A stretch of 64,000 bases of DNA from assembly GCA_029255105.1 (NCBI GenBank), contig JAQWWH010000010.1:1-64000 (forward strand), read 5' to 3'. This DNA comes from Flavimaricola sp. (GTDB lineage Bacteria > Pseudomonadota > Alphaproteobacteria > Rhodobacterales > Rhodobacteraceae). Below are positions 7,867 through 17,396 of the stretch, piece by piece. The notes beneath the pieces were generated by a model. The model had not been told where the DNA came from. It made no database searches and worked only from the letters and a program-made list of their open reading frames with translations. Positions within the stretch are counted from its first letter, which is position 1. Each line of letters begins with the position of its first letter. The position numbers and the translations under genes are program-made.

Positions 7867-9323
7867 CTAGGCCTGCTGCTCCGACTGGATTTCCTCTGCA
7901 ACCCTCAGCACGTCACCTAGGAACCCATCAATATCCTCGGGTTGAGTGCGGTGGTTATTGAAAGCACAACGAAGCGCATGTTTGCCCTGCACCGTCGTGT
8001 CCGAAGGCACTGCGAGCCCGAGCTCCTGAATCCGAAGCATGATTTCGGTGTTGAGGGCTTTGGCGGCATCCTCATCCGCCGCGATATGGCGGAAGCACAC
8101 GATATTCAGGTCGACCGGGGCCACGAGTTCCAGAAGCGGATGCGCTTCGATCTGCGCGGCCATGTAGCGGGCGAGATCAATGTCTTGGGCAATGAGACGC
8201 CCGAACTTTGCGGAACCCTGTTCTTTGAAAGCCATCCAGATTTTCAACGCACGAAATCCACGGCTTAGCTCCAAGCCGTAGTCGGCAAGGAACTTGCCCG
8301 CGATCATTCCACGCTCTTGGAGTTGAAGATAAGGACCGTGCATTTCGAAGGTGGCAAAGTGTGCCTCGGGATCCTTGATCAGAACAGCCCCGGCCTCAAA
8401 GGGCGTGTGAAGCCACTTGTGAGGATCGATAGCTACAGAGCCCGCGCGCTCAATCCCGGCTACCAGATGGGCATGTTCAGGTACCAAACGCAGTACACCG
8501 CCGATGCATCCATCGACGTGGAACCACAGCCCCTCACGTTCACAAAGGTCGGCGATCGCGGTCAAGTCGTCAATTGCCCCGGTGTTCGTCGTGCCTGCTG
8601 TCCCAATCACGCAGGCCGGTTGCAGTCGATTCGCCCGGTCCTGCGCAATCGCGGCCTCCAGCACGTCGATCCGCATCCGTTGACGGTCATCGCTTTCAAT
8701 TTCAACCAGCGCTTCTGACCCAAGGCCCAAGGTCTCCAACGCCTTTTGGTGGCAACTGTGCACTTGATCGGAGGCATAGAACCGCAGCGGCTTTTTGAGT
8801 GCACCGATACCCATCTTGCGGACGTCATAGCCGGCAGCAAGGTTTCGGATCACGGTATGCGCCACAAGGTTTGCCATCGACCCGCCACTGGTCAGGGTGC
8901 CGCTGGCACTCTTGGGAAATCCCGCGATCTCTTTGAGCCAATCGACGACCTGCTGTTCGACCTGGGCTGCGCCAGTGTTGCCGCCCCCAAGGTTGCTACC
9001 GCCACTGCGGCAAGAAAATCACCCAAAGCTCCGGTAAAGTTGCTGGCCCCCATGTACCACCCCCAGAACCTAGGGTGGATATTGCCCATGGGATATGCGC
9101 CGACGGTCTCTCGGTATTCAGCGTATACCTGATCCAATGAGGTGGGGTCTTCCGGCAATCCAGACTGGAACTTGGCGCGGACATTGTCAGGCATCGGCCT
9201 CCAAACAGGACGCTCTCGAACCTGTTCCAGATGGTCTACGGCCTCATCCACCATCCTATGCGCGAGATCCCGGGTGGTTTCCCAATTTTCCGGATCAAGA
9301 GTCTCTTTCTTGGAGTTTCTCAT
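7867..9323 (-). pseudogene. PLP-dependent (group II) decarboxylase, broken by a frameshift
   Basis: Two adjacent minus-strand frames together make one group II pyridoxal decarboxylase of about 485 codons. The N-terminal piece (9323 to about 9001) contains HPRFWGWYMGASNFTGALGD; the rest, down to 7867, contains HVDGCIGGVLRL and IDPHKWLHTPFEAG, with the PLP-binding Lys. Near 9001 the frame changes: inserting one base restores VAGSNLGGGNTGAAQVEQQV and continues to SGTLTSGGSMANL without a stop. A single-base deletion (or a sequencing error) therefore splits an otherwise full-length gene. Relatives act on aromatic amino acids, tyrosine or glutamate. The substrate cannot be told, and the usual DAAW segment is replaced by DGCI. 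Confidence 0.85.
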
Positions 9324-9684
9324 CTTCCGCGTCCTTATCTTTCACGAACAGCGTGCGGAAAGAACGCATTCAATGCAACTGTTCTGTAGGCAGGACGAAC
9401 TCGCACTTCAGTAGCCCGCCGCTTATCTCTCCGTCCCGCCCTTGTTCGTTGACCTGATGGACGGTGGGTTCGCGGATGCCGACAGGATCCTTGGTGGCAC
9501 GGGCGCCCAGCATCTGCCTATCTTTTTCACCTTCGTGGCGATCTTGGGCATCTTCGCCTCTTTGTTCTCATCCGCATCCCAGGCGCGTCATTCTTGCACC
9601 CCGCTGGCAGATGCTGACAGAAGGCTGTCAGCAGGGGTATGACATGACGGTGCCATCGACACTTTAACCCAAGGAGATGCACCC
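9324..9684. other. Intergenic region with a probable operator at its right end
   Basis: About 360 bases with no supportable gene. The left part is non-coding or decayed; a plus-strand frame at 9442-9642 has no homology I recognise. The right end holds the inverted repeat at 9613-9632 and an AAGGAGATG ribosome-binding site in front of the VOC gene. Confidence 0.4.
9613..9632. promoter_or_regulatory. Inverted repeat, probable operator of the WYL regulator
   Basis: GCTGACAG-AAGG-CTGTCAGC is a perfect 8-bp inverted repeat with a 4-bp spacer, 52 bases upstream of the VOC gene that is co-translated with a YafY/WYL regulator. The position and symmetry suit an autoregulatory operator. Binding by this regulator is inferred from proximity. 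Confidence 0.6.
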
Positions 9685-10044
9685 ATGTCAGATACCCTCA
9701 TCGTCGTCTGGACCGAGATTCCGGTTGCCGACATTGATCGCGCCACAGCCTTTTACAACGCGGTTTTCGGCTGGACGATGACTGTCGACACGACCACCGG
9801 CCCAAATCTCATGGCAGTCCTTGGCGGGCGGATGAATGACGCAGGCGGCCACCTTTATCCCGGCACACCCGGTCAGGGCCCGACGGTTCACATCGCGTTG
9901 CCCGACAGGCTGGAGGCCGGAACGGACCGCTGCACAAAGGCCGGAGGGACGATCTTGGGCGACCCGATCAGCCTGCCAACTGGCCGCTTTGTCTATGCCA
10001 CCGACACCGAGGGCAATTCCATCGGCCTGTTTGAGGCTGCCTGA
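9685..10044 (+). CDS. VOC (glyoxalase/bleomycin-resistance fold) family protein
   Basis: A 119-residue VOC-superfamily protein. It opens with VWTEIPVADIDRATAFYNAVFGW, the standard first beta-alpha-beta module (given in parts: EIPVADIDRA and FYNAVFGW), and ends with the matching second module GRFVYATDTEGNSIGLFE. Metal ligands are plausible but incomplete: a Glu near the C-terminus is present, while the N-terminal His is replaced. It could bind or modify a small electrophile or antibiotic. It is preceded by a strong AAGGAG site and overlaps the WYL regulator (TGATG), so the pair is one regulated unit. Confidence 0.88.
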   Translation: MSDTLIVVWTEIPVADIDRATAFYNAVFGWTMTVDTTTGPNLMAVLGGRMNDAGGHLYPGTPGQGPTVHIALPDRLEAGTDRCTKAGGTILGDPISLPTGRFVYATDTEGNSIGLFEAA

Positions 10045-10730
10045 TGCGCAGGGCCGACCGCCTGTTTCAGATCGTCCAGTATCTGCGCGGCGGTCGGCTG
10101 GTCACGGCGGCCAACTTGGCCGAACGGCTTGAGGTCACGACGCGGACCATCTACCGCGACGTGGCCGACCTCATGGCATCGGGCGTCCCGATCGAGGGGG
10201 AGGCGGGTCTGGGCTATGTCATGCGCGATGGCTACGACCTGCCGCCTTTGATGTTTACCAATGACGAGATCGTGGCCCTTGTGGCCGGGGCCCGCATGAT
10301 CAAGGCCTGGGGCGGGGCCAGCATGGCCGCTGCGGCAGAAGAGGCGTTGGTCAAGATTGAGACGGTGCTGCCGGAACCGGCCCGCCGCCGGGCCGCCGCC
10401 GTCGCCGTCTACGCGATTGGCATGCCTCAGATGAACGATGACCTACGTCTGCGTATCGATGCGGTGGAACAGGCGACAGAGGCCCGTCAGCGCCTGAAGA
10501 TCGCCTATGCCGATGAGGATGGGGCCCTGTCGAACCGCATCGTCCGACCGCTGGGACTGTGGTTCTGGGGCAAGGTCTGGACCCTGGTCGCCTGGTGTGA
10601 GCTGCGGGAGGATTTCCGCATGTTCCGCGTTGACCGCATCACCTCGATGGAAGAGCTGGGCCCTTACCGACCGCAAAAGGGACAGACCTTGCGGGACTTT
10701 TACGCCCGACCGGATCACCGTCAGCATTGA
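10044..10730 (+). CDS. YafY-family HTH/WYL transcriptional regulator
   Basis: A 228-residue regulator. Residues 1-60 are an HTH_11 winged helix (RRADRLFQIVQYLRGGR, then TAANLAERLEVTTRTIYRDV), followed by GVPIEGEAGLGYVMRDGYDLPP, the usual linker. The C-terminal part is the WYL domain, with RIVRPLGLWFWGKVWTLVAWC in place of the canonical WYL triad region and CELREDFRMFRVDRI at the ligand groove. Such regulators sense small ligands or nucleic acids. Overlap with the VOC gene and the inverted repeat at 9613-9632 suggest autoregulation of this two-gene operon. Confidence 0.92.
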   Translation: MRRADRLFQIVQYLRGGRLVTAANLAERLEVTTRTIYRDVADLMASGVPIEGEAGLGYVMRDGYDLPPLMFTNDEIVALVAGARMIKAWGGASMAAAAEEALVKIETVLPEPARRRAAAVAVYAIGMPQMNDDLRLRIDAVEQATEARQRLKIAYADEDGALSNRIVRPLGLWFWGKVWTLVAWCELREDFRMFRVDRITSMEELGPYRPQKGQTLRDFYARPDHRQH

Positions 10731-10831
10731 CGGGACCAAGCGGAAAGGGGGCGGCGCCTTGCCACCCCCACCCGGCCCGGAACTATGCGCCCTCCGTCAC
10801 ATGGGGAGGGACGGCAGACGGCGCGAACGGG

Positions 10832-12934
10832 TCAGTTCTGCGAAAGGCTTTGCGCCAGCCGCATGAGTTGGACAGCCTCGTTGCGATAGCCAAAGGGGTC
10901 TTCGCCCCGGCTGGCGCCCGCCAGCGCAATGGCCTCGTCCCAGCCCCAGTCACCCAGGTAGCTTTCGTCGCGCAACAGCTGGCCGAAACCCGCCATGGCG
11001 ACGGCGAAGCCAGCTTCAGTTCCGGCCTCGGTTGCCACCCCTGTAGCGGTCGCATCGGGCAGGATCGGCGTTTCCAACAGCTGGCTGTTCGCCTCACCCG
11101 GTACTTTCCAGCGCAGGCGCAGAAAGCCGACTTCGTCGCTTTGGTCCACCATGGCGGCAGGGGCGCCGTAGCGCAGGGGGTCGCTTAGCTGGGCAGGGCT
11201 TCCCACTGGCGTGATCTCGTAGATCGCTGTGACCGAATGGCCCGCCCCCAGTTCACCCGCATCGACCCGGTCGTTGTTGAAATCCTCGCGGCGCAGGGCC
11301 CGCGTCTGGTAGCCGATCAGCCGGTATTCCGCGACGACGGCCGGGTTGAACTCGACCTGCACTTTCACGTCGCCCGCTATTGGAAAGAGGGCGCCGGTCA
11401 GTTGATCCACCAGCACCTTCTGCGCCTCGTTCAAAGTGTCGATATAGGCTGCGATCCCGTTTCCGTTCTGGGCCAGAGCCTGCATCGTGGCATCATCGAG
11501 ATTGCCCCGACCAAAGCCCAAGACGCTGAGGTAGGTCCCGCTGTCACGCTTGTCGGCGATGTAGTCGGTCAATGCGTCGACGCCCGACAGCCCCACGTTA
11601 AAGTCGCCGTCCGTGGCCAGCAGGATGCGGCCCACTTCGCCGTCGCCTGACATGCTCGCGGCGACAGCATAGGCTTGCTCCAACCCGCCCTGGCCGTTTG
11701 TTGCGCCGCCTGCGCCCAACGACTGGATGGCGGACAGGATGGCGCTGCGGTCGCTGGCAGGCGTTGCGCCAAGCACAAGGCCTGCGCTGCCGGCATATTC
11801 GACGATGGCGACCTCATCCTCGGGGCGCAATTCATCCAGCATCAGGCGGAACGATTGTTTGAGGAGTGGCAGCTTGGTCGGGGCATTCATCGATCCGGAT
11901 GTGTCGATCAGAAAGACAAGGTTCAGCGGCGGACGATCGGCAATCGCAGGAAGCTCTCCTTGCAGACCGATATGGACAAGCCTTGTATCGGCATTCCAGG
12001 GAGTGTCGATCACCGAGACTGAGGGCCGGAACGGACCTTCGCCCGCGTCAGGGGCGGGGTATGCATAGGGGAAGTAGTTGATCATCTCTTCCACCCGGAC
12101 CGCATCGCGGGGCGGTAACTCCCCACGGTTCAGCGACTGGCGGATGATGGCATAGGAGGCCGTGTCGACATCGATAGAGAATGTGGACACAGGCTCTTGT
12201 GTCGTGATCCGCACAGGGTTGGCTTCGGCGGTGGCGAAGGCCTCTGTATCCATCTCTGGCATGACGGCAACATCGGGGGTGTTGATGATCTGTCCCGTGG
12301 CGTTCCTCTGGGTCAGGCCCGGCTGTGGTCTGGCCATGGGCATGGGCGATGGCTCTGGTGCAGTGGCCGCAAATCCGGGTTCGGCAAGGATCATGGGAGG
12401 ATCGGCGATCTCGGCCCGGCCAAAGGTCTCGGCCTCTTGTATCGGCGCGGGGGCCATGTCCGCCACGGCCTCCTCAGGTGCCGCAATGGCGGCAGAGCTG
12501 GGGGCAATCGCCAGGTCATCGGCTACGACCTGCTCGTTGGACTGGGTGCGCAGGTCTTGCGGGGGCTCTGGCTGTGGGGCAGGTTCGGGCGCCTCGGCCC
12601 GGTATCCGGGCACCAGAGGGCGCAGCAGGTCTTGTCCCTGCGGTGTCAGGACAAGAAATCCGCAGGCGACGATTGCGGTGGTGACCGTGAGGCCGCCTTT
12701 GGTGGTCAGGGCATTCAGCATGTCTTTCACTCCTTGCAGGACGCCCCGTTTCGGGCGTTCAGGAGTATGACGTGCGGGGTCTCGTGATCCTTGGAGGGCG
12801 GCAAAATTTTCGCGGGCCAGCGCGATATCGGCCGCCCGGCGGTTGGCGTCGGGGGCAGGGGCCGCAGACGTCATGGCGGCCTTGAGGCCGTCCAGATCAA
12901 AGTCGTCGTGTTCGTTTCCGTTGTTGGAGGTCAT
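10832..12934 (-). CDS. Membrane-anchored vWA protein (YfbK-like), probable partner of the ECF sigma factor
   Basis: A 700-residue protein starting at the ATG at 12934, which overlaps the sigma-factor stop (ATGA) and has a GAGGAGG ribosome-binding site; an in-frame start at 12994 would lie inside the sigma gene. Residues 1-75 are cytoplasmic and charged ([20 protein letters not shown]). A single helix lies about 79-97 ([16 protein letters not shown]), and a Pro/Ala/Glu-rich linker runs to about 240. Then come the vWF N-terminal region ([20 protein letters not shown]) and a vWA domain with an intact MIDAS DTSGS at 344-348. A DUF3520-like C-terminus completes it. The order cytoplasmic head, helix, external sensor is that of an anti-sigma factor, which is inferred. 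Confidence 0.88.
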   Translation of the reverse strand: MTSNNGNEHDDFDLDGLKAAMTSAAPAPDANRRAADIALARENFAALQGSRDPARHTPERPKRGVLQGVKDMLNALTTKGGLTVTTAIVACGFLVLTPQGQDLLRPLVPGYRAEAPEPAPQPEPPQDLRTQSNEQVVADDLAIAPSSAAIAAPEEAVADMAPAPIQEAETFGRAEIADPPMILAEPGFAATAPEPSPMPMARPQPGLTQRNATGQIINTPDVAVMPEMDTEAFATAEANPVRITTQEPVSTFSIDVDTASYAIIRQSLNRGELPPRDAVRVEEMINYFPYAYPAPDAGEGPFRPSVSVIDTPWNADTRLVHIGLQGELPAIADRPPLNLVFLIDTSGSMNAPTKLPLLKQSFRLMLDELRPEDEVAIVEYAGSAGLVLGATPASDRSAILSAIQSLGAGGATNGQGGLEQAYAVAASMSGDGEVGRILLATDGDFNVGLSGVDALTDYIADKRDSGTYLSVLGFGRGNLDDATMQALAQNGNGIAAYIDTLNEAQKVLVDQLTGALFPIAGDVKVQVEFNPAVVAEYRLIGYQTRALRREDFNNDRVDAGELGAGHSVTAIYEITPVGSPAQLSDPLRYGAPAAMVDQSDEVGFLRLRWKVPGEANSQLLETPILPDATATGVATEAGTEAGFAVAMAGFGQLLRDESYLGDWGWDEAIALAGASRGEDPFGYRNEAVQLMRLAQSLSQN

Positions 12935-13473
12935 GTTGCCTCCTCCTCTGCCTTGAGCGCGCGAAGGCGTTTCTTCGCCTCCGACATGCGCCAACTGATG
13001 GTGCCTTCTGAAACGCCAAGGATTTCGGCTGCCTCTGCGTGGGTCAGATCGTCAAGGACAAGGGCCAGCGTGTCCCGCAGATCCTCGGACAGGCGGGACA
13101 TCGCGACGGTGAGCCAGTCGTGTTGGTCCCGTGCCTCGGCGATGGCGTCCTGGCGGGCCAGTTCCCAATCGCCCCAGCCTTCGGCGTGTTTCATATAGGT
13201 GGCCCTCCGCCGCCGCCTGTCATGGGCGGCATTGACGGCCACGCGGAAAAGCCAGGTCGTCACCCTGCTTTGTGCCCGGTAGCTTGCCAGTTTGGCGGGC
13301 AAGGCGGCGCAGATGTCCTGGGTCAGATCCTCGGCCTCGGCCCGTTGCCCGGTCAGGCGAAAACAAAGGCCAAAGAGGCGATCATAATGACGTTCGAGCA
13401 AAAGGCCAAAGGCCTGCCCGTCCCCGCCAGCGGCCGCAAGGGCCAGATCCTCGTCACTGGTTGTCATCCTCAT
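12931..13473 (-). CDS. ECF-type RNA polymerase sigma factor
   Basis: A 180-residue group IV sigma factor. Region 2 spans about residues 20-85: [36 protein letters not shown] and the region 2.4 sequence [20 protein letters not shown]. Region 4 is [43 protein letters not shown], given here in parts: [13 protein letters not shown] and [14 protein letters not shown]. No anti-sigma gene of the zinc type follows; instead the gene overlaps the vWA protein. Start codons at 13473 and 13467 are both possible, without a strong ribosome-binding site. The target promoters are unknown. Confidence 0.93.
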   Translation of the reverse strand: MRMTTSDEDLALAAAGGDGQAFGLLLERHYDRLFGLCFRLTGQRAEAEDLTQDICAALPAKLASYRAQSRVTTWLFRVAVNAAHDRRRRRATYMKHAEGWGDWELARQDAIAEARDQHDWLTVAMSRLSEDLRDTLALVLDDLTHAEAAEILGVSEGTISWRMSEAKKRLRALKAEEEAT

Positions 13474-13644
13474 TGTGGATAATCAGACGCACGCCATTCG
13501 TCTATCCTTGGCACCAGGCTGCCGGATTCCAGAGAAACTATCCTTTCTTGGGTCCAGATCCCTCACCTGACCGGAAAAATGGCGGTTCAATGTCCCCGCC
13601 GCCTGCCATAAACTGTCACTTCCTGAACGGAAGGATCCTTGCCA

Positions 13645-14940
13645 ATGACCGCCCTTTTTGCCCGCCTTGTCGCCATTATCGGTGGCGCGATGATCCTCAT
13701 GCGCCGCTTTGGAAAGGACACTGATCCCCCCGCAGTTGGCGACAGACCAGCGATCCCGAAGGCTGTGCCGCAGGGGATCCCCACCCTCAAGATGCCGACG
13801 GCCAAGGGCTGGGCCAAGGGCCATACCCCGACCGCCGCCGAAGGGCTGAAGGTCAACGCCTTTGCCGAGGGCCTCAAGCATCCGCGCTGGATCGAGGTCC
13901 TTCCCAATGGCGACGTCCTGACATCCGAGGCACTTGGCGTGCCCGGCGGCCGGATCAAGACGCCTTTTGACTATGCCATCTATTCGACGATGAAACGAGC
14001 CAAGGCGACGGGCGACAGCCCCAACCGCATCACCCTGCTGCGCGACACCGACGGGGACGGGGTGGCCGAAGAACGCCATACCTATATGGAGAGGCTGCAC
14101 CATCCCTTTGGCATGGCCCTGAAGGGCGACACCTTTTACGTCGGTGCGACCGATGCCCTGACCGCCTATCCCTATGTGGAAGGGGCCAACCAGATCACCG
14201 CGCCGGGCACCCGGATCGCCGATTTCAAGCCCGGCGGCCACTGGACCCGCAGCCTTCTTCTGAAAAAGGACAAGACCAAGCTTTACGTGGGGGTCGGGTC
14301 GGAATCCAACATCGCCGAAAACGGGATGGAGGTCGAGGAAGGCCGCGCCGCCATTCACGAAGTGGATCTTGCGACAGGGGCAACCCGCATCTTTGCTGGA
14401 GGCCTGCGCAACCCCGTCGGCACCGCGTGGGAGCCGACGACGGGCGCCCTTTGGACCGTTGTCAATGAGCGCGATGGTCTGGGCGACGAAACCCCGCCCG
14501 ACTACCTGACAGAAGTGGTCGATGGCGGCTTTTACGGCTGGCCCTACTGCTACTGGGGACAGACGGTCGACGACCGGGTGCCGCAGGACGCCGCCCTTGT
14601 CGCCACCGCACGCCAGCCCGACTATGCGCTGGGCGGTCATACCGCGTCGCTTGGCCTGTGCTGGATGCCAGCGGGGACCCTTCCGGGATTTCCCGACGGG
14701 ATGGTCATCGGCCAGCATGGATCGTGGAACCGGTCGAACCTGAGCGGCTACAAGGTCGCCTTTGTCCCATTCGAGAATGGCAAACCGTCGGGGCCGATGC
14801 GGACGATACTGTCAGGCTTCCTCGCCCCGGATGAAAAGGTGTCCTATGGCCGCCCGGTCGGTGTTTGCATCGGCCCGGACGGGTCCCTGCTGGTGGCCGA
14901 TGACGTGGGCGACGTGATCTGGCGGGTCACTGCCGCCTGA
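13645..14940 (+). CDS. Sorbosone dehydrogenase-family / PQQ-type sugar dehydrogenase-like beta-propeller protein
   Basis: A 431-residue protein starting at ATG 13645, nine bases after AAGGA (13631-13635); a TTG at 13639 is too close to that site. The N-terminus has a hydrophobic helix (ALFARLVAIIGGAMILM), so the protein is probably exported and membrane-tethered. The six-bladed propeller shows HPRWIEVLPNGDVLTSEA, RITLLRDTDGDGVAEER, HPFGMALKGDTFYVGATD, FAGGLRNPVGTAWEP, VVNERDGLGDETPPDY and GFYGWPYCYWGQ, the classic blocks of L-sorbosone dehydrogenase relatives. Binding of PQQ and oxidation of a sugar or aldehyde are inferred from the family. It stands alone. Confidence 0.88.
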   Translation: MTALFARLVAIIGGAMILMRRFGKDTDPPAVGDRPAIPKAVPQGIPTLKMPTAKGWAKGHTPTAAEGLKVNAFAEGLKHPRWIEVLPNGDVLTSEALGVPGGRIKTPFDYAIYSTMKRAKATGDSPNRITLLRDTDGDGVAEERHTYMERLHHPFGMALKGDTFYVGATDALTAYPYVEGANQITAPGTRIADFKPGGHWTRSLLLKKDKTKLYVGVGSESNIAENGMEVEEGRAAIHEVDLATGATRIFAGGLRNPVGTAWEPTTGALWTVVNERDGLGDETPPDYLTEVVDGGFYGWPYCYWGQTVDDRVPQDAALVATARQPDYALGGHTASLGLCWMPAGTLPGFPDGMVIGQHGSWNRSNLSGYKVAFVPFENGKPSGPMRTILSGFLAPDEKVSYGRPVGVCIGPDGSLLVADDVGDVIWRVTAA

Positions 14941-15191
14941 TCCTTCATAGCGACAGGGTTGGGCCGCCTTTGGGTGGCTTGGCCTTGGATTTCACCTGGA
15001 CAGGCCACCGACCCAAACCGAAGCTCGCCATCCCAAATGGCAACCGGACGACCCAAGGGTCAACCTCGCCATCAGGCAGGAGGGCCACCGGGCCGGACGC
15101 CGCCAGGGCCAGTTGCTGAAGCCTGGCCCGACATGAAAACGGGGGCCGCAAGGCCCCCGTTTCCTACCAAACCTCGAACAGAGGTCACTCG
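14941..15191. other. Intergenic region between convergent genes
   Basis: Holds the terminator at 15137-15162. A minus-strand frame from about 15151 to 14945 (ending FGLGRWPVQVKSKAK) looks protein-like, but it begins inside that terminator and has no good start, so it is not called as a gene. Confidence 0.35.
15137..15162 (-). terminator. Rho-independent terminator of the phytase-like gene
   Basis: An 11-bp perfect stem, AAACGGGGGCC and GGCCCCCGTTT, closes a GCAA/TTGC tetraloop 30 bases after the stop at 15192. On the minus strand the stem is followed by TTTTCATG. The stem has A/T ends, so partial function on the plus strand for the convergent gene is also possible. Confidence 0.8.
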
Positions 15192-17351
15192 TTAAAGCTT
15201 GCCAAAGGTCCAGAACATCGTCTCGCCCGAGCTGTCGTCGACGCCGTCGTTGTCGGTCATGACCCATGCGGTACCGTCCGCTTCGATGGCCAGCCCCTCG
15301 ACCTTGTCCAGAACATAGCCGCCCGTTGAGGTCAGGTCGGCCATCAGGTCACGGACAATCTCGCGCGTCACAACCGGAAGCTCGCCGCCCAGGGGGGCAG
15401 GGACCATTTCGGACAGCGGCACGCGGGTGATCAGCTTGGTCACTGCATTGGCGCCAATCTGGTTGTCCCGCTCGATCAGGTAGACGTAGTCGCCGTGGGC
15501 CACGATCTCGGACAAGCCGACCCAACCGGTCTCAGGCGCGACCTTGGGGTAGCTGACGGCACCCCACTCTCCACTTGCGGTGTTGTAGGCGACCAACTTG
15601 ACGGTGTTTTCTGCATCATCTGCCCATTCGCGCTGAATGGCTATCCAGAGGGTATCGTCGACAAGCGTGATGCCTTCGGCACCAAACCGGGTCTCGACGG
15701 CCAGAAGTTCGGCCGGGAAGGGGATCTCGGCCTCGATCTCGCCGTCGGCACCGACATGATAGATGGCGTGCGGGATCAGCCGGTCGGTCCGACCTTCCGA
15801 CGCGATCCAGAAGCCGCCTTCGCCGTCCAGCGCGATGCCTTCCATATCCAGCTTTTGGGCCGCATAGCCGCCACGCGTGACGAGGGTCGCATCGGTGATG
15901 CGGGCCGGGGTCTGGGTGGCGTCGATGGTAAAGATCGTCGGTTGAAAGCCGAAGAAGCTGTCGTTGACGGCATAAAGCGTGCCGGGGTTGGCAGGATCAG
16001 CCACCAGGCCAGACATGGCCGCCCAGCCGATCAGCTCATCCGCGCCTTCGGAGGTGATGTGCGGATAGGCAGCCGGGGCGTCCTGATATTCGTAGATCAT
16101 TACATGGGCGCGGGCAGCGCCATCTTCACCAAGGTCGACCTCGTTGGCGGTAACCAGCAGGTTCCGCCCGGGGATGGCGATGACGCCTTCGGGCGACACA
16201 CCCGAGGGCAGGATCTGGGCAAGGACCGGAGCGGTCGGATCGGTCACATCCATGACGCCCATGACCGAGGCACGCTCGGCCAGCAGGAACACCATTGGGG
16301 TGCCGCCGAAGGTTGCAAACTCCATGCCCTCGGGCTCAACACCCTTGGCGTCCGAGCGACGGTCCGGGTAGTGACCGACCTGAACAACGGCGTGTTCAAA
16401 GGCGGCACCGGATTCGTAAACCAGCTCGCCCGCCTTGGACATGATCGTCCAGCCGCGCGAACCGCCGTCCATGTCGCCTTCGTTGGCCATGGCAACGTGC
16501 ATGTCATCGATCCACTGGATGCCATCGGGTTCGCGCAGGCGACCGGGCTGGCTTTCGGTGAAGATCAGGGCAGCCCGCTCGTCGGTGGCGTCGATGCCCT
16601 CAAGATCGACCGAACCGGCCGAGAAATGCGAGGCAACCGAACCGTCCCGGTTTAGCACGACGATGTGGTTGTTTTCCTTCATCGTCACGACCGTCTCGCC
16701 CAGAGCGTTGATATCAACGAACTCAGGCTCGGGGTCTTCGGGGGCGATCTCGGCAAGGCCGGTGACATCGGCCATGATCATGCTGTCGCAGTCAAGCGTG
16801 CCGTCGACGATGTCGATCAGGGCAACATATCCGGCAGGCATCTGCGGGACGCGGCCGTCGCCAAGATCCTCGTCACGCTCGTTTTCAATGGCGATGGCGA
16901 TAAAGCTGGCATCCGGGGCCTTGGCGGTCGAGTCCGGCTGACCACCAAGGTCACAGGACCCGATTTCAGTCATCGAAGGAATGTCGATCGCCTTCACCAT
17001 GCCGGAGGGGGCGGTGTAGCTTTCCGAGGTGTTCACCCCGACAAAGGCGACATTGCCGATGATCGACACGGCGGTCGGCTCACCACCCATGTCCATCGTT
17101 CCCATGGCGACGGGGCTGGTCGGGTCGGTGATGTCGATCATGCCGATAACGCCCAGCGGGCTGTCGGTGTAGACGATGGTCATGCCATCGCCGGTGGCCG
17201 CAATAATCTCGGCCGAGGATTCGTCGAGCGAGCCATCGTTGTTGGCGGCAACGGGAAAGCTGGCGATCCGGTTGAAATTCATGTCCTGGGCCATGGCAGA
17301 ACCGGCAGCCAGTGCGACGATGGACGTCATGCAAAGCAGTTTGGTGGACAT
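15192..17351 (-). CDS. Secreted two-module protein with C-terminal phytase-like esterase domain
   Basis: A 719-residue exported protein. The signal peptide (KLLCMTSIVALAAGSAMA) is cut before QDMNF. Residues about 30-440 form LVIVD/alkaline-phosphatase-like beta-propeller repeats: MIDITDPTSPVAMGTM, MKENNHIVVLNRDGS, EGMEFATFGGTPMVFLLAE and MGVMDVTDPTAPVLAQI. Residues about 460-719 form the esterase-like/phytase module, recognisable by LDMEGIALDGEGGFWIASEG, RFGAEGITLVDDTLWIAIQ and KVEGLAIEADGTAWVMTDND. It probably hydrolyses a phosphoester in the periplasm or outside the cell. A possible Pho box lies just upstream. The composition is acidic, as in many marine secreted proteins. Confidence 0.85.
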   Translation of the reverse strand: MSTKLLCMTSIVALAAGSAMAQDMNFNRIASFPVAANNDGSLDESSAEIIAATGDGMTIVYTDSPLGVIGMIDITDPTSPVAMGTMDMGGEPTAVSIIGNVAFVGVNTSESYTAPSGMVKAIDIPSMTEIGSCDLGGQPDSTAKAPDASFIAIAIENERDEDLGDGRVPQMPAGYVALIDIVDGTLDCDSMIMADVTGLAEIAPEDPEPEFVDINALGETVVTMKENNHIVVLNRDGSVASHFSAGSVDLEGIDATDERAALIFTESQPGRLREPDGIQWIDDMHVAMANEGDMDGGSRGWTIMSKAGELVYESGAAFEHAVVQVGHYPDRRSDAKGVEPEGMEFATFGGTPMVFLLAERASVMGVMDVTDPTAPVLAQILPSGVSPEGVIAIPGRNLLVTANEVDLGEDGAARAHVMIYEYQDAPAAYPHITSEGADELIGWAAMSGLVADPANPGTLYAVNDSFFGFQPTIFTIDATQTPARITDATLVTRGGYAAQKLDMEGIALDGEGGFWIASEGRTDRLIPHAIYHVGADGEIEAEIPFPAELLAVETRFGAEGITLVDDTLWIAIQREWADDAENTVKLVAYNTASGEWGAVSYPKVAPETGWVGLSEIVAHGDYVYLIERDNQIGANAVTKLITRVPLSEMVPAPLGGELPVVTREIVRDLMADLTSTGGYVLDKVEGLAIEADGTAWVMTDNDGVDDSSGETMFWTFGKL

Positions 17352-17396
17352 CTGTCCCTCCGAAAGGCGAATGTCCCTGCGTCATCGGGTCGTTTC

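Noticed and set aside
13483-14718. A 411-codon minus-strand open frame
   Set aside because: It is antisense to the sorbosone-dehydrogenase-like gene, whose propeller motifs are unmistakable.
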